Source: Cystobasidium ongulense (Eukaryota > Basidiomycota > Cystobasidiomycetes > Cystobasidiales > Cystobasidiaceae). Taken from it: a stretch of 64,000 nt of DNA. Positions 10,968 to 22,308 of the stretch are shown here, in pieces. Position numbers and translations under genes: made by a program. The stretch is from assembly GCA_022835595.1 (NCBI GenBank), contig BQUP01000005.1, positions 1,178,001 through 1,242,000 of the forward strand, read 5' to 3'. A model generated the notes under the pieces. That model was not told the DNA's origin, did not search any database, and saw nothing but the letters and a program-made list of their open reading frames with translations. How positions within the stretch are numbered: the stretch's first letter is position 1; each line of letters opens with the position of its first letter.

Positions 10968-12560
10968 ATGCTCGTATCACGGCTGGGTGCGCAGTGTCGC
11001 CTGCTCTGTGTCCTGCTGCTCGCTCGCTGACCTCGGTTCCGCCATCCACTCCAGCGTCGCCTCAAGCTGGCAGCCCGCGCTGGTGCGCCGTCGCAGCAGG
11101 TGCATCCCGGCAGCACATTGTGAGCGTGGTCGATGGCATGCATGCATGCACGCACCGTGTCTGTGTGAAATGCCGCTCACCCTTGCCTCTCTCTTCAGCG
11201 CCTCAACCACGACCTGGTCATCAAGCGCACCACTGGAAGACCAATTATCAGGTCTGGCCCTCGTACGTCGTCAGAGCCTCTCACACGTCCCAGTACGAAC
11301 GCTGACACCTTCCCTACGGTCTTCAGCTGGCCGTCACGCCCAGAGTGGACATGTTGCGACCGTGTTCGGCTGCACCGGCTTCCTGGGGAGATATCTCATT
11401 TCAAAACTGGCCAAGCGTGGAGTACAGGTGGTGGTGCCTGTACGAGATCCAGACGAGGCACGACACCTCAAAGTCATGGGTGACTTGGGTCAAGTAGTAC
11501 CTGTTGATATAGACATGCGCAACGATACTCAGATAGAGGAGGCAGTCAGACATTCGGACATCGTATACAACCTCATCGGAAGAGACTACGAGACCAAGTA
11601 AGCATACAGCTTGGGATAGTGCTCTGCTTCTTGCGTGAGGTTGGACAGGCTAATATAATTCGCCCCGTCCCATTACAGAAACTTCAAATTCCCCGAAGTG
11701 CACGTCGAAGGTGCACGCAGAATCGCTAGAATAGCAGCACTCTCCGGTGTCTCGAGAATGGTGCATGTCTCTCACCTCAACGCAGATCACGACTCGCCAT
11801 CAAAAGTATACAGGCAGAAGGCTCTGGGTGAAGATGCTGTCAAAGATGCCTTCCCAGGAGCTACTATTGTCCGTCCATCTTGGATGTATGGGCACGAAGA
11901 CAGATTGCTCAATACAGTCGCAACTCATCCGGTCGTATTCAGAATCAATCACGGAGATACCCTTATCAAGCCTGCCCACGTGCGCTACTTTTCTTTCCTA
12001 CAGCGTCTAGGCCGTTGTACTCGACTGACATGTTTGCATCTCTGCCATCCAGGTCCTTGACGTTGCAGAGGCTATGCAGCGCATGATGGATGCCGAATCA
12101 ACTATTGGAGAGACCTTCTCCCTTGCAGGACCCAAAACCTACTCGTACAACGACATCATCCGCATTGCAGAGAGTCACACCCTCAAGAAGCTCGGTGGCG
12201 TGAGCGTGCCGCGCTGGATGGCGATGGCGACCACACGTCTATGGGAGAACGTCTGGTGGCCCACAATTTCGCCAGACGAGGTTGTCCGCCGGTATATCGA
12301 CGACAAGGAGGCCGCACCAGGAACACTTGGCTTTGATTATCTGAATATCAAGCCAGACACACTAGAGGATGTTGCTATCATTTACCTGCGACGATACCGC
12401 TCGAGGTATGTCGTCCCCCACTTCTCCCATGCCGAAATCCACCATGCCAAGCCCACCACTGACCACTGCCTGAATCTCCACTTGTAGTGCGTACTACGAT
12501 CAGCCAGTCGAGGCAGGTGGAGTCAAGTTCAAGCGAAGCTCATACCACGTTGTCGAATAG
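10968..12560 (+). CDS. NDUFA9: Complex I 40 kDa subunit (NDUFA9/NUO40)
   Basis: This is an accessory subunit of mitochondrial NADH:ubiquinone oxidoreductase, an atypical short-chain dehydrogenase that holds NADPH and stabilises the matrix arm. The Rossmann motif ATVFGCTGFLGRYLISKLAK is clear, followed by VPVRDPDEARHL, HSDIVYNLIGR, HVSHLNAD and ATIVRPSWMYGHEDRLLN. The part from RLNHDLVIKRTTGRPIIRSG onward is secure, with introns after DYETK, after IKPAHV and before SAYYDQ. The leader is less certain. The best model starts at ATG 10968 (MLVSRLGAQCRLLC, a plausible mitochondrial presequence), removes a 47-nt intron (11008-11054), reads to RQHI, then splices to RLNHD. The C-terminus GGVKFKRSSYHVVE ends at TAG 12558-12560. 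Confidence 0.9.
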
Positions 12561-12983
12561 ATACATGTAGGTTGTGTGCTGTGAATGTATAACACTATGA
12601 CTTGACATGAGTTCGGTCGTCTGTTTCGACTTGCGAGCACTTTTCCTCGTGCCTTGTGTCCAGCTAATCGTGTTCAATTGGCTAAAGGGCGAGCTCGCCA
12701 GTGCTGAATCGGGTGAAAGGTAGCGAGGTATTCTCTTGGCGTGCCCACGCTTACAACAACGTCTGGACGCTTACTCAACCGGTGCGGACGTAGTAGGCTG
12801 CGAAGACAAGATCGGGTGGCGGATTGTCCAACGACACCGGTAGCGCACAGTATATAAATCGGTCAGAATTGCTTTGCTGCCTCTCTTCTCTCTTCTCTTT
12901 TTTTATCTCCCACAGCAAACGCTACCGCAGATCCTTCCTAGCTTCCAGATTATACTTTGACTAGCTCTCACCAACCGTCCAAC
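12561..12983 (+). promoter_or_regulatory. Metallothionein promoter region with TATA box and CT tract
   Basis: This interval lies between the complex I stop and the metallothionein ATG. It holds a TATATAAA box at 12851-12858 and a strong C/T tract at about 12883-12910, followed by a likely 5' leader of roughly 100 nt. TATA plus a pyrimidine block is typical of strongly expressed or inducible fungal genes. I could not identify a sure metal-response element by eye. Confidence 0.5.
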
Positions 12984-13158
12984 ATGATTAGCACTACGGC
13001 ACTTGCCAATCAATGCGATAACTGCTCCTGTGGTTGCAGTAAGTCACGTATGGGCTACGTGTAACATTCCACTCACAGCTGACTGCCCCGTTCTGCGCTC
13101 CCTAGGTTGCATCAACACAACCGGTACCTGCAGCTGCTCGGCAAGTAAACCTACCTAG
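12984..13158 (+). CDS. Metallothionein-like cysteine-rich peptide
   Basis: This two-exon small gene (12984-13038 and 13106-13158) encodes 35 residues with seven cysteines and no aromatic residues. The core reads QCDNCSCGCSC, then six residues, then CSCS. The CxC and CxxC spacing and the seven-Cys count recall small fungal copper metallothioneins such as that of Neurospora, which also has seven Cys. The 67-nt intron has a consensus donor GTAAGT and acceptor CCCTAG and splits the cysteine cluster in phase 1. Unspliced reading would not make the peptide. It should chelate Cu(I), Zn or Cd in the cytosol. A TATA box and C/T tract upstream support real transcription. The length is below usual ORF cutoffs, so such genes are easily missed. 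Confidence 0.7.
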
Positions 13159-13603
13159 ACTGGCAGGATACCAGAGCATACCAGCAGAAATCACGCGCCT
13201 TGCTGTGCTGCGTATGCTGGTTTTTGTGAGCTGCAACGAGTATATACACATCTGAGTGCTTTCAGTACTCCTCGGCTGACAGCTGCACATCGCTTGCGTA
13301 CAGCTTTGACACAGGCCTGACATACGGGCTCTCGAGTATCGCCATGTGTTACTTCTGCTCTCCAGTAAAGCTTCATAGGCTTTCTTATCACCTCACGCTG
13401 CAATGAGCAGCAAGCTTGCGCCGTTGATTGATTTCGCCGCCACCCGACTAATCTCTTGCAAGAAGGCAAATTGCGATGTCTTTCTCGTTGACTGCAGAGG
13501 CTAATCATACCTAACGGATACACACATCAAGTCCTATACTCTGACTAGACACTTCGAGATTCGCTGTGCCCCCGCTTAAGTATACCAAACAAGGCACCCT
13601 TTC
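13159..13603. other. Intergenic region
   Basis: This is the 3' region of the metallothionein-like gene and the promoter of the sulfotransferase-like gene. No gene or repeat is recognised. A weak TATA-like TAAGTATACC occurs near 13577. Confidence 0.4.
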
Positions 13604-15105
13604 ATGAGTGCCTTTGTAGCTCCAGCAACGCTGCCAAGCCTGGAAAACTACCCAGGGTCACTTGGGTGGTTCGTACTGATCATTAGTGCTACTGGTTATC
13701 TCCATAGCTTCCGAATCTGCTGCGTGAAAATGGCCACGAAGAGCTCCAAAGCGCATGCAACTTTTGATGACACTGGAACTCCCGAACGAACTGTTGGTCT
13801 CTTGTCAGGACTTATGTCACCTTACCGAGGTCAGCGCACCGAGATCATCCCACATCACATTGAGCTTATTCTTATCAACCTCTGCACTCGTCGTTGTATT
13901 GATACAGCTTGGTACCGGATCATAGTCGCCTGCGCAGTCGTCACGGCTGTCCTATTAACCATAAATGGTTTCAAGATCGGTATCGTCTCCGGCACAGCTG
14001 CCCAGAACCTTGGTTTTAGAATGGAGAGATCGTGGTCCAGTCTGAAGGATATTGCCGGTCTTGGGCATTCGATGACCGACTCTGAGGCCATACCTTATCC
14101 CGAAGAAATTCCGGCTACTGCCTTGGCCAGCTTCCCTCGCTCAGGCTCATCGTTCACGCGCAGTCTAGTCGAAAGAGCTACAGGTCTGTGTTCATTCAGT
14201 CCAAGCCCAGTGACTACCACACTGAAAACATGCATACTTGCTCGTTCCAGGGTTTCAATCTTCCTCAATCTACTGTGATACACGCCTTCTGAAGCTCAAA
14301 GCAGAATGTATGGGTCTCGATTCACCGTTTCTGGTGAAGACCCATTTTCCTCTTTCGGCAGACATCAATCCGGACATACCACACTGGTCGCATTTCAGTC
14401 GAGCTGTAAGGGTTGTCCGGAACCCTCTTGATACCCTTTGGTCTACGTACCACTTCGAACGTACCGGAAAGTAGGTCTATTCAAGGATGCGTAGTAGTGC
14501 ATCAAAGGCACTTGGTCTGACAATACACGCGTCTAAACAGTCACAGTACTCATGTTGACAGCGTCCAACAATTGACTATGGAGAACAAAGACTTTCTGCG
14601 CATGTGGGCTCTCTAGTGGATTTCGCATGTCGAGTACTGGTGAGTTTCTTGGGCTGTACAATTTATGCCAAAGTATTCTCTGATTGTCTAAGCACCCAGG
14701 ACTGAAGAGGCGAAGATTCCTGTCCATATAGTCCGCTACGAAGACCTACGCATCGCACCAATACCAACCCTTCAGAAACTGTTCGAGTTCCTTCTCCCTC
14801 CGAAATTTCGACCTGATTCGAAGCGACTGACTTGGGCAACAGTGGACGACCCAAGCAAAGATCCGTACTGGTCGCGGAAGGCGCCTTGCTTTTCTTCATG
14901 GAACAATTATGACCCAGAGATACGGGATTACATACTTAGTATCGTCAAGAAAGAATGGTGAGTGATGTCGCTCAGCACTGTATACATCGCTGTTATGTGC
15001 TTACGGTTCTCATCCAGGTGTCAGCATGATTACAACACTCTTTTTGCTGTGGCAACGAAGCTTCCTGCTCCAGTTGACTGTTCAAACATCACGTCGATTT
15101 TATGA
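13604..15105 (+). pseudogene. Sulfotransferase-like membrane protein with an in-frame stop
   Basis: Five exons (13604-14183, 14251-14470, 14541-14639, 14700-14957, 15018-15105) are joined by consensus splice sites that keep frame. The protein has a hydrophobic anchor (VTAVLLTINGFKIGIVSG) and then a sulfotransferase-type domain. TALASFPRSGSSFTRSLVE is the 5'-PSB loop for PAPS, SRAVRVVRNPLDTLWSTYH is the 3'-PB motif, and IVRYEDLRIAP follows, so it would act in the Golgi lumen. Exon 3 contains a TAG at 14614-14616 (MWAL-stop-WISHVEYW) although the frame on both sides is well preserved. It could be a recent pseudogene, an allele, a sequencing error, or a gene that avoids the stop by using donor GTGGGC at 14604. 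That donor is in the same phase and would delete 12 codon positions including the stop. An internal ATG at 13730 could also serve as start. Function is inferred at domain level only. Confidence 0.6.
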
Positions 15106-15238
15106 CAGTAAAAATAAGCACCCAATAGGCCGATGAAATGCTGAGAAGTCTGTTTCGAATTAGAGAAAACGTTGTACTGTGCTTTTACGCCAATAGTATG
15201 CTACATTGGACCGATAATCCTGCTCTCGCGCTTTTGAC

Positions 15239-17989
15239 CTATACATCAGAAAGGATGGCCATACCAGAATCTGCGGCAGACAGCCACTGTCCCAAATTCA
15301 GGAGCATGAGTTCAAGCTGAGCCGAAACGTCATCATGGTTCGCTAACGCGCTGTACGAAAGAGGTGGAATGCTAGGGCCTTTTGGCCATTCAGGTATTGT
15401 TGTCGCCATCGTCGAAATGGAGCTATTCGTGCCCAGTCCTCGTGAGCTATCTGAGCTAGGAAAGGGGAAACCGGTGCCTTTGGGAGTTCTAGAAGACGAC
15501 GGCGAGACAGGGGAGACGTTTGGCATGGGAGTCAAGAGATTATCATCCGTCTGAAGGGGGAAGGATCAGCGCCTACTTCTCTGAACGCCGGGCAACCCCA
15601 CCTACATCACGACCAGGTATTCGATTGTGCGATGTGCTTTCTGGCAGGTTCGGCGCGCTCGGTCGTCGAATATTGTTTGATCGTTGGATGGCAAAAGGAG
15701 ATGCGTTGCGGCTGCCAAAGTTGAGGACATTCTTGCCAGACGAATCACTGAGAGATCCCACGGCAAGATTGCTATCAAAGTTGGGTGCTGTATTGCTGCG
15801 AAGCCTGCTTGCCAGAGTCCGGGGCGAGATGCGACTACGCAGTGCTGTAGGCGACTCGTCTTGCCTCGTCGCTAACGTGGGAAGCGAAGGAGATTGTGCC
15901 ACCTGCATGCGAGAAGCGCTGGACTCTGGAGAGTCGGCTTGAGGAAAGTCCCACTCCTCTGCATCTGCCGAGTTTGCTGACGCCTCAAACTGGGCGCTAG
16001 AGCTTCCGGTCAAGCTAGGACCAGAAGATATCCCTCCGAAGGGACCAGAAGCGTATGTCGAATCGCTGCTGGACTGACGCCCTCGCTTTGGGAACGGATT
16101 CGGATTGAAGTCGTCGAATCCGCTCGAGAATCCGGGCCGCAGGGTACCGGCATTGTTGTCTTCGCTATCAATCACAAGTTTGTTGCCTACCTCCTCGGTG
16201 TCGTCCTGTATAGCCATGCCGAATCTAGAGAACGGTTCACCCTCTGTCTCGAGCTGGCCAAAGCCTCCACCGACACTGGTTGCGCTGGACATGAACCAGG
16301 GAGTGGTTGTCGGAGCAAAGGCTCCAAGGCTATCATTATTATCGAAGTCAGGAATATTGATAGATCCCGGTCTGAGAGTGTCCGAGGAAGAGCCCCAATT
16401 GGCAGATCCCGAGGATGGTAATTGTATCTGATTGAAGGCGGAGCCAGGATCACTGTGCGGGTCCGGGTTTGCAGCCTCCCCATCGAAGAGTCGCATGAGT
16501 GGGTGGTGTACAGTAGGTGCAGTGCCTGATGAGCCATCGGTGCGTTGGAAGCACTCTAGTTGTCAGCTCACGTGAAAATGCCTATACTTGCGAGGAAAAG
16601 TGCTCACGCTTGACTGCGGTTCTGTCGCTATATGGCTCATCCACTAGACCGTCGATATGATCATCGTCCTATCCGCATTATAGTGGCGTCAGGTATGCCC
16701 AAAGTTCCTTCTGTCCTCAGGCGAATGAAGTCTGCCCTTACCTCGAAGATCCAGCTTGCACGCGTGGTATCAAAGTCGAATGTGTCATCTCTATGGCACG
16801 CAAGTAATGCAAGGCTTAGCTTAGCCAAAGATGGATAACGGATGTTAATTGCCGTAAATCGCAGCCTACCTCTTTGCAACATTGTCAATGATGCTCATTC
16901 GCACCCCTCCTGCACTGACCCAAGCACCGTACCGCACGATAAGCTCACGCAGCAGGGTTGTCGGGACCCTGCTTGCCGAGCGAATCCATTTGCTGCGTCC
17001 GAGCTCTTCTGCATCAGGTCTTTCCGCGGGATCAACCACCAAGGCCTGAGTGATAAAGTCTTTTATCCCCACGCTCCAATCGTCGCCTTCAAGCTGAGGA
17101 GGTGTGGCACGGGGAATCATCTGGATGACACGAAGAGGCTCATATTGGGTGAGAGGGGGGTTGCCTGTGACCATCTCGTAGACGGTGATGCCGAGGGACC
17201 AGATATCTGCTTTTGTGTCGTACGTCTTTCCATCAGAAATGACTTCTGGTGCCATCCAGTAAGGTGTTCCAATGAAGGTGGAGCGCTTTGAGCTTGTCGA
17301 GAGGTGTGCGGCAACGCCAAAGTCGCAGAGGAGGATCTTTCCGGCCTGGGTGAGCAGGATGTTGGCGGCTGTGTGAGTGAGTCCACAGAAGGAGCGTCTG
17401 TGAGGCCAGTAACAGTGCGAGGAAGGATGGGAAGAGCGACCCACCTTTGATGTCGCGGTGGATGACACCCTCCTTGGCCAGGTAGGCGAGCGCGATGAGG
17501 GCTTCACGGGTGATGATGACGGCGAACTTTTCCTCGATGACGCCGGCCTTCATCTGGGGGTGGTGCATCGAGCATCAGCCTTGGATACAGCGAGGTATAG
17601 CAGACTCTACGCCTACGAGCGTGCGCATGCTGCCGCCACTGGCATAGTCCATTGCGATCCACAGCTCGTGGCCCGACAGCCAGGATCCGTGGTAGAGGGT
17701 GATGTTGTGGGCTGCCGCATCGCGCATCTGGCTGAGCAGGGCGACCTCGCGCTGGATCTCGCGTATATCTTCGCTGTCTGGATGGTCGAGGTCGATCACC
17801 TATGTAGGTATACATGTCGACATCAGACACACGCCGTCTGCCATCCCGAGCAAGCAGGCTGCCCACCTTGAGCGCAACCACCTCCCCCGTCAGCTTGTGT
17901 GTCGCCCTGTGCACCGAGCCGTATGCGCCTCTGCCGATGAGGTCCTGCAGCGTGTACTGCGTGTGGCCGCCGTGCACCGCGTCTTCCAT
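15239..17989 (-). CDS. GCK/Ste20-family serine/threonine kinase (NAK1/KIC1/SID1-like)
   Basis: The N-terminal kinase domain spans several exons from MEDAVHGGHTQYTLQDLIGR. Visible elements are GRGAYGSVHRAT (glycine loop), VVALKV (catalytic Lys), EGVIHRDIK, CDFGVAAHL, FIGTPYWMAPEVI (activation and P+1 loop, GCK type) and ADIWSLGITVYEM. The GTPYWMAPEV signature marks the Ste20/GCK group. A long Ser/Pro/Gly-rich linker follows. The C-terminus (HDDVSAQLELMLLNLGQWLS to SDV) resembles the short conserved tail seen in NAK1/KIC1-type kinases that work in the RAM/MOR polarity pathway with Cbk1/Orb6. The orthology among NAK1, SID1 and Don3 types is uncertain from sequence alone. About six introns are present. 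The unknown protein gene lies upstream on the same strand. Confidence 0.85.
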
Positions 17990-18273
17990 GGCGGGCAGTC
18001 GAGGGCGTGCGTTGCTGGACGAGAGGTGCGGTGGATGGACGATGGATGGCCAGCCAGCCAGTCTATGGCGTGCTTGCTGCCATTGCCTCGTCGAGTGCTT
18101 TCGAATTGGCCAAAAGGCAAGCTTTACGTGAAAGCAAAAAGAAAGGCTGTCAGCTCATCGCTCCAAGCGCGTCGGGGTGGCGAAATAGACAAGAATACTG
18201 CATGCACACGTTGCAGCTACTGCAAACCATTCTGCTTGCTCCCACACGCTATGCTACACGGTACTGTCCCCAG

Positions 18274-19920
18274 TCAGCGTCCAACGGGTCCCTCGTCGGG
18301 AGCCGCACCTACTACCGCTCCACCATCACCCTCCCCATTTCCATCGCCAATACCACCCCCAGACTCGAGTATTTCCGCTGTCCTACGCCGTCGAAACTCT
18401 CGCTCGTCACTCCCAGACATGCCACCGCCCTCTTCCTCGCGCTCTTCTCCCAGGCCAAGCAAGCTGCGCCGTCGCCGCCGACCCTCCTCCAAAGTCCCGA
18501 CTGACTCGCCTGCTATAGATCCCTGGCTGGCGTTCTCTGTTTGATTCGTCACCGTCTGCGCTATATAAGCTCGCAAGTCCCTTCGCAGAGTCCTTGCACG
18601 CTCGAGTATCCGCCCGTCTCCTAAACTGCTACTCCGCTGATCTACACTGCCTTGCATTCCAGGAGAGCGTCGCGGTATCGGTGACCTGTCATTGCCGAGC
18701 ACCCGCAGCAAATCAAACTCCCTCCGCTGCTTTGTATCCCGCTGCATTGCTGGAAGAGGCGTCACATTGAACAGCGCCTCGGCTCGGACTTGCCAATCGT
18801 CGGCATCTCCAACTAGACCGCGCAGACGATCTTCTTCCTTCGTGGGTAGGTAGCCCACTAGACTTGCTTTGGCCGGTGTGCTCGTGCTCTTGCCATCCAG
18901 GCCTTTCGCTACGGCAGCGCTCGAATCGATTGCTGCTGTGTGACCATTCCATACCGCTTGTAGAGGGACTCCGGCGGTGCGATTTATCGCTTGGCTTGTC
19001 CAGAATCTCCAACAGGGGAAGCTTCCAAGACTCCGCCGACATGGCCCACATCTAAACAGTGTCGAAATGCCTACTGCATTTCCGCTACCGAGCGAGCATT
19101 GCACGAGAACGAAGTTAGCTTGCCGAAATGCCAGAGTAAGCTGACATATGTCTGGCTAGTAGACCTACCAACTGCGACAGCCCAGCGTTGCTTGAACACA
19201 GTCACACAGATGCGGCCAGTTGACCTCGTCGTCTTTGGGCGGGACAACCTCCAGCCAGTCTACGAGCTGGTGGCTCGGCGGGGCATCCGATTCAAACTCT
19301 CCAGGATTCAGTTTGCTTGGGATGCCACGGGCAGAGATGAGTCTCCCACATCCCCCGCCTCTTTCTAGTCGAGATGAGGTCTTTTGCGAGACAATGCTGC
19401 TTGGTCTCCTCGAAGTAGATATACCGGTTGGATCATCGGAGTCGACAGAGGCTCTGCCAGAAGAAGAATCGCAGTAGAGCAGCATCATGTTGTCCTGTGA
19501 TATCGCTGTTGCCTGTAGACTGGGAGCGTCTCGGTCCAAGGTGGTCTGCAGTGTAGAAGCACTACCAGCAGCGAGCAGTGACGTCGCATGGAGAGAACGA
19601 AGCGGCTGCGATGGTGCGACATGACTCGAGGCATCCAGCAGTAGATCGTCTCCAGGCGTGCTGGTGCTTGCTTCGTCGCCTTGCATGCCTCGCTCTCGCT
19701 CTTGCTCTGCTGGACGTCGCCGCGGAGGACCCTCGAGCAGTCTGCGTCGGCGCTGCTGGACCGCCAGTGCACCTCGCCGTATCGTCTCGATGAACAGCTG
19801 CTCGTCGTCGTCGTCCTCGTCTGCCTCTTGGTACTGCACAGTCGATGCTGCTGCTTGAACTGCCTCGTGCTCTCCATCGCCGTCGTGGCTGCCTCGACGC
19901 TGCCACCGCGGAGGCACCAT
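18274..19920 (-). CDS. Unknown Arg/Ser-rich low-complexity protein
   Basis: I do not recognise this family. Two long open stretches in one frame (19920-19169 and 19084-18274) can be joined by an 84-nt intron, TG|GTAGGT...GGTAG|C, giving about 520 residues. The first exon encodes an acidic patch (DEDDDDEQLFIETIRRGAL), a basic run (QQRRRRLLEGPPRRRP), Ser-rich sequence and a more ordered end (LVDWLEVVPPKDDEVNWPHL). The second exon has KASLVGYLPTKEEDRLRGL and DDWQVRAEALFNVTPLP, both of which look folded. Its tail is rich in Arg, Glu and Gly. No membrane segment is obvious. The splice acceptor is my best frame-based choice; an alternative frame around 19051 (MWAMSAESWKLPLLEILD) also looks protein-like, so the junction may differ. 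Confidence 0.45.
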
Positions 19921-20274
19921 CGCAGGACCTCAGCGAGTGCGACGACGTTGCAAGGCCATCTGCTGTATTCCAGAATTGCTAGCCGGCTGCCTGGTGCTCA
20001 GTGCTCTATGTCGTGGCTGGATGCTGGAGCAAAGCAGACCCGCTGCACTCTCATCACTTCAGCTTCCAACCGACATGCCAAGTAGCCGTTTGTAATTCGA
20101 TGGACACTATCATTGGCAAACAGATGCACTGCATCGAGATGGCTTGGGTATGAGAACTTGGGTTTGGGTTATACACCTGTGAGGGCGAGCGACTCTCTTG
20201 GGTACTGCCGATGCATGCATACTTCTACGAAAACGGATACTGTCTCCGATGGGCCGCCTTTTCTGCGCAATACT

Positions 20275-22031
20275 CTAGTAATGTCCGTCCTTTCGTCCTG
20301 CAATCTCAAAGAAGATGGAGCCGTCGTAGACCTTGCGCAAGTCATCCTTGTAGACGACACCGTCTTTGGCAACAAGGAGGTATGTAAGAACCCATTCCAC
20401 AAATCCAGCCACTACGAAGAGCAAGGATGGTCAGAGGGTAAGTCAAGACTTGCCAAATTTTCAGAGCGTATGAAGCTGGCTTACAATAGCCAGCCTGATG
20501 ATTTCGAGCAAACGCAACTTTGTCAATCGAGGGCCACGTTATCAAGAGCCATGGCATTAGAGACTCACAAAGTCAGCAACAACTCGGTTGCCATACTGAA
20601 GGAGCAAATGTCAGTCCGGCCCAGTGCGCAGCAACTACGCAAAGATGCAGTGGCTTACCAGCATGCGCATACCATCCATAAAGGTCAAGCCGCCCTTGCG
20701 TTCACGATCATACTTTGTAAAGATGTTTTCGAAGAGTGCAGGATGAAAGCGGCCTTCCTGGTCAAAGACGTGCGTGTCACTGCCGTGTTTTGATCTGAGA
20801 TAGCACAAAGTAATCAGTCATCGTGGACCAGGGAACGGAAGTTTAGGAGAACTTACCGGTGCACGTTCTTAAGGGTCAGTCTGAAGAGTGGGTCTGGAAG
20901 TAGCCTGTGGATGAAACGCAAGTAAGCAAAGCGAAAGAATGAGCTGCTGCTAATGAGGGACTCGCCAATTATCGGACGAGAACCATGAGAAGCTGTACAA
21001 GCAAGGTCGATAGGGTTAGCTAAACGGAAGGCTGAGAAATCAGAAGAGTAGCAACCCACCCCGCATGGATGATGACAGTGGCCCAGACGATGACGATGAC
21101 AGGGTAGCCCAGCTGCCAAAGGCCTCTGAAGGTGTCGCTCTGCGTTCGGAGAACGAGCGGGGCGGAGATCAGGGATGTGCGATCTGAATCGTCGAGATGC
21201 AGAGGCTGGTCTGACTCACTGGCCAGATTACACCGTCATTGTCGGGATCAAAGAAGAGGCAGTGCTGATGGCACAGATTCAAGGTGAGCTATTCGGTCAG
21301 GAGGGATGCAGAAGGTACGTTTTTGTGCGGACGCCTACCTGCTGCATGGTCGAGTAGTTGCGATGCTGTTTTGCCCAGTTGTTGGTCTGTCGCACGAGGC
21401 GAGGGATTAGACTGTGGAACGTGCAGAGAATAGGAAAGAGATGTAGAGGGGGGTCGACCCACCTGAGTGCCGAAGGGACACTCTTTCGAGACGGCGAGGT
21501 TGGCTCTGGGGAGGTCTGCGGGAGAGATGTCAGCATTGAAGAGGGTTGAGATGCATTCAACACTGCCTACGTGGTTGGTGCTGTGTATATGGCGGTAGAG
21601 TGCACCAGCATCGGTTCGGCAAGGCAAGGCATGGGGAGGGGGGATGGTCAGCATACCGTTCCAGCCAGCAGAGCAGGAGAACGCAGCCAGCATACAAGGC
21701 TGCCCATGTCCTGCGCGATGGGGTCTGCAAGTGTGTAGTGTCCATAACGCAGTCAGCGAGTCGTCTCTGCGCAGTCCATCCATCCACTCTCCTGCCTGCA
21801 CTTGCCCGACTCACGCTGTCGCATTGGCTCGTGGCCCGGGATTTCGACGTCAAAGTCGAGCTGGGCGTCGTCGCCATGTGCATAGTCGCCATTCACCATC
21901 TTGCTGCTGCCATTGCTGCTGCTCTTGCTGTTGCGCTGCCGCACCACGCCGTCGCCGTCGACGGTGGGAGGAGCATTCGACGCCGCTCTTTCGCGCGCCT
22001 CGAGCAGCTCTGCGCCTACGCCTGGGGCCAT
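20275..22031 (-). CDS. Caleosin (lipid-droplet Ca2+/heme peroxygenase)
   Basis: Caleosins sit on lipid droplets and ER and carry peroxygenase activity. Exons read on the minus strand give ADLPRANLAVSKECPFGTQ, NNWAKQHRNYSTMQQHC, the EF-hand FFDPDNDGVIWP, then DTFRGLWQLGYP with the hydrophobic segment VIVIVWATVIIHAGFSWF. Next come the proline-knot region WLLPDPLFRLTLKNVHR, SKHGSDTHVFDQEGRFHPALF, FTKYDRERKGGLTFMDGMRML and YGNRVVADF. The protein ends GFVEWVLTYLLVAKDGVVY, DLRKVYDGSIFFEI and a short tail at TAG 20277-20275. The two histidines linked to heme (in QQH and SKHGSD) are present. One intron uses a GC donor (20965-20905) and one exon is only 10 nt (20494-20485). The N-terminal part from MAPGVGAELLEARERAAS to about position 21560 has uncertain splicing. 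Confidence 0.85.
20485..20494 (-). other. 10-nt micro-exon of caleosin
   Basis: GCTGGCTATT lies between acceptor ATCATCAG and donor GTAAGC. It links VVADF to LAGFVEWVL in frame and so completes the conserved C-terminal helix of caleosins. Confidence 0.6.
20905..20965 (-). other. GC-AG intron in caleosin
   Basis: This is a 61-nt intron with donor TTG|GCGAGT and acceptor ATCCACAG. The splice joins SSDNW to LLPDPLFRL, restoring the family pattern of a W just before the proline knot. Reading through instead stays open but lacks the conserved order, so this is an inference from family knowledge. Confidence 0.55.
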
Positions 22032-22172
22032 CGTGCAAGAGACTGTGCGAGGTGCAGAGTGTCCTGCTAGTCTGTCCTTGCTCTCTCTATCCTGCCTGCC
22101 TTGCACGCTTCTCAAGCAATCATGCCCGAGCAGCAAAGCGACGCCGCTGGAGATCGCGGCAGATCGGGACAG

Positions 22173-22184
22173 GGTCACGTGACC
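22173..22184. promoter_or_regulatory. GGTCACGTGACC palindrome upstream of caleosin
   Basis: A 12-bp perfect palindrome with a TCACGTGA core lies 142 bp upstream of the caleosin start, in the only 278 bp separating it from EPL1. It is likely a bHLH (Cbf1-like) site; binding is not demonstrated. Confidence 0.45.
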
Positions 22185-22308
22185 TGTCAGATGCGCCACA
22201 CTGTGATTTAGTCATTATGATGCATACTCCACTGCAAAGAAGACTGCTCCCTTGCAATAAAGTGTATAGTAGCAGTCTGGCTATCGTACAACGAGCGGAT
22301 CGCCCCCC

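Noticed and set aside
20113-20793. 226-codon plus-strand frame
   Set aside because: It is antisense to caleosin exons whose conserved motifs are unmistakable on the other strand.
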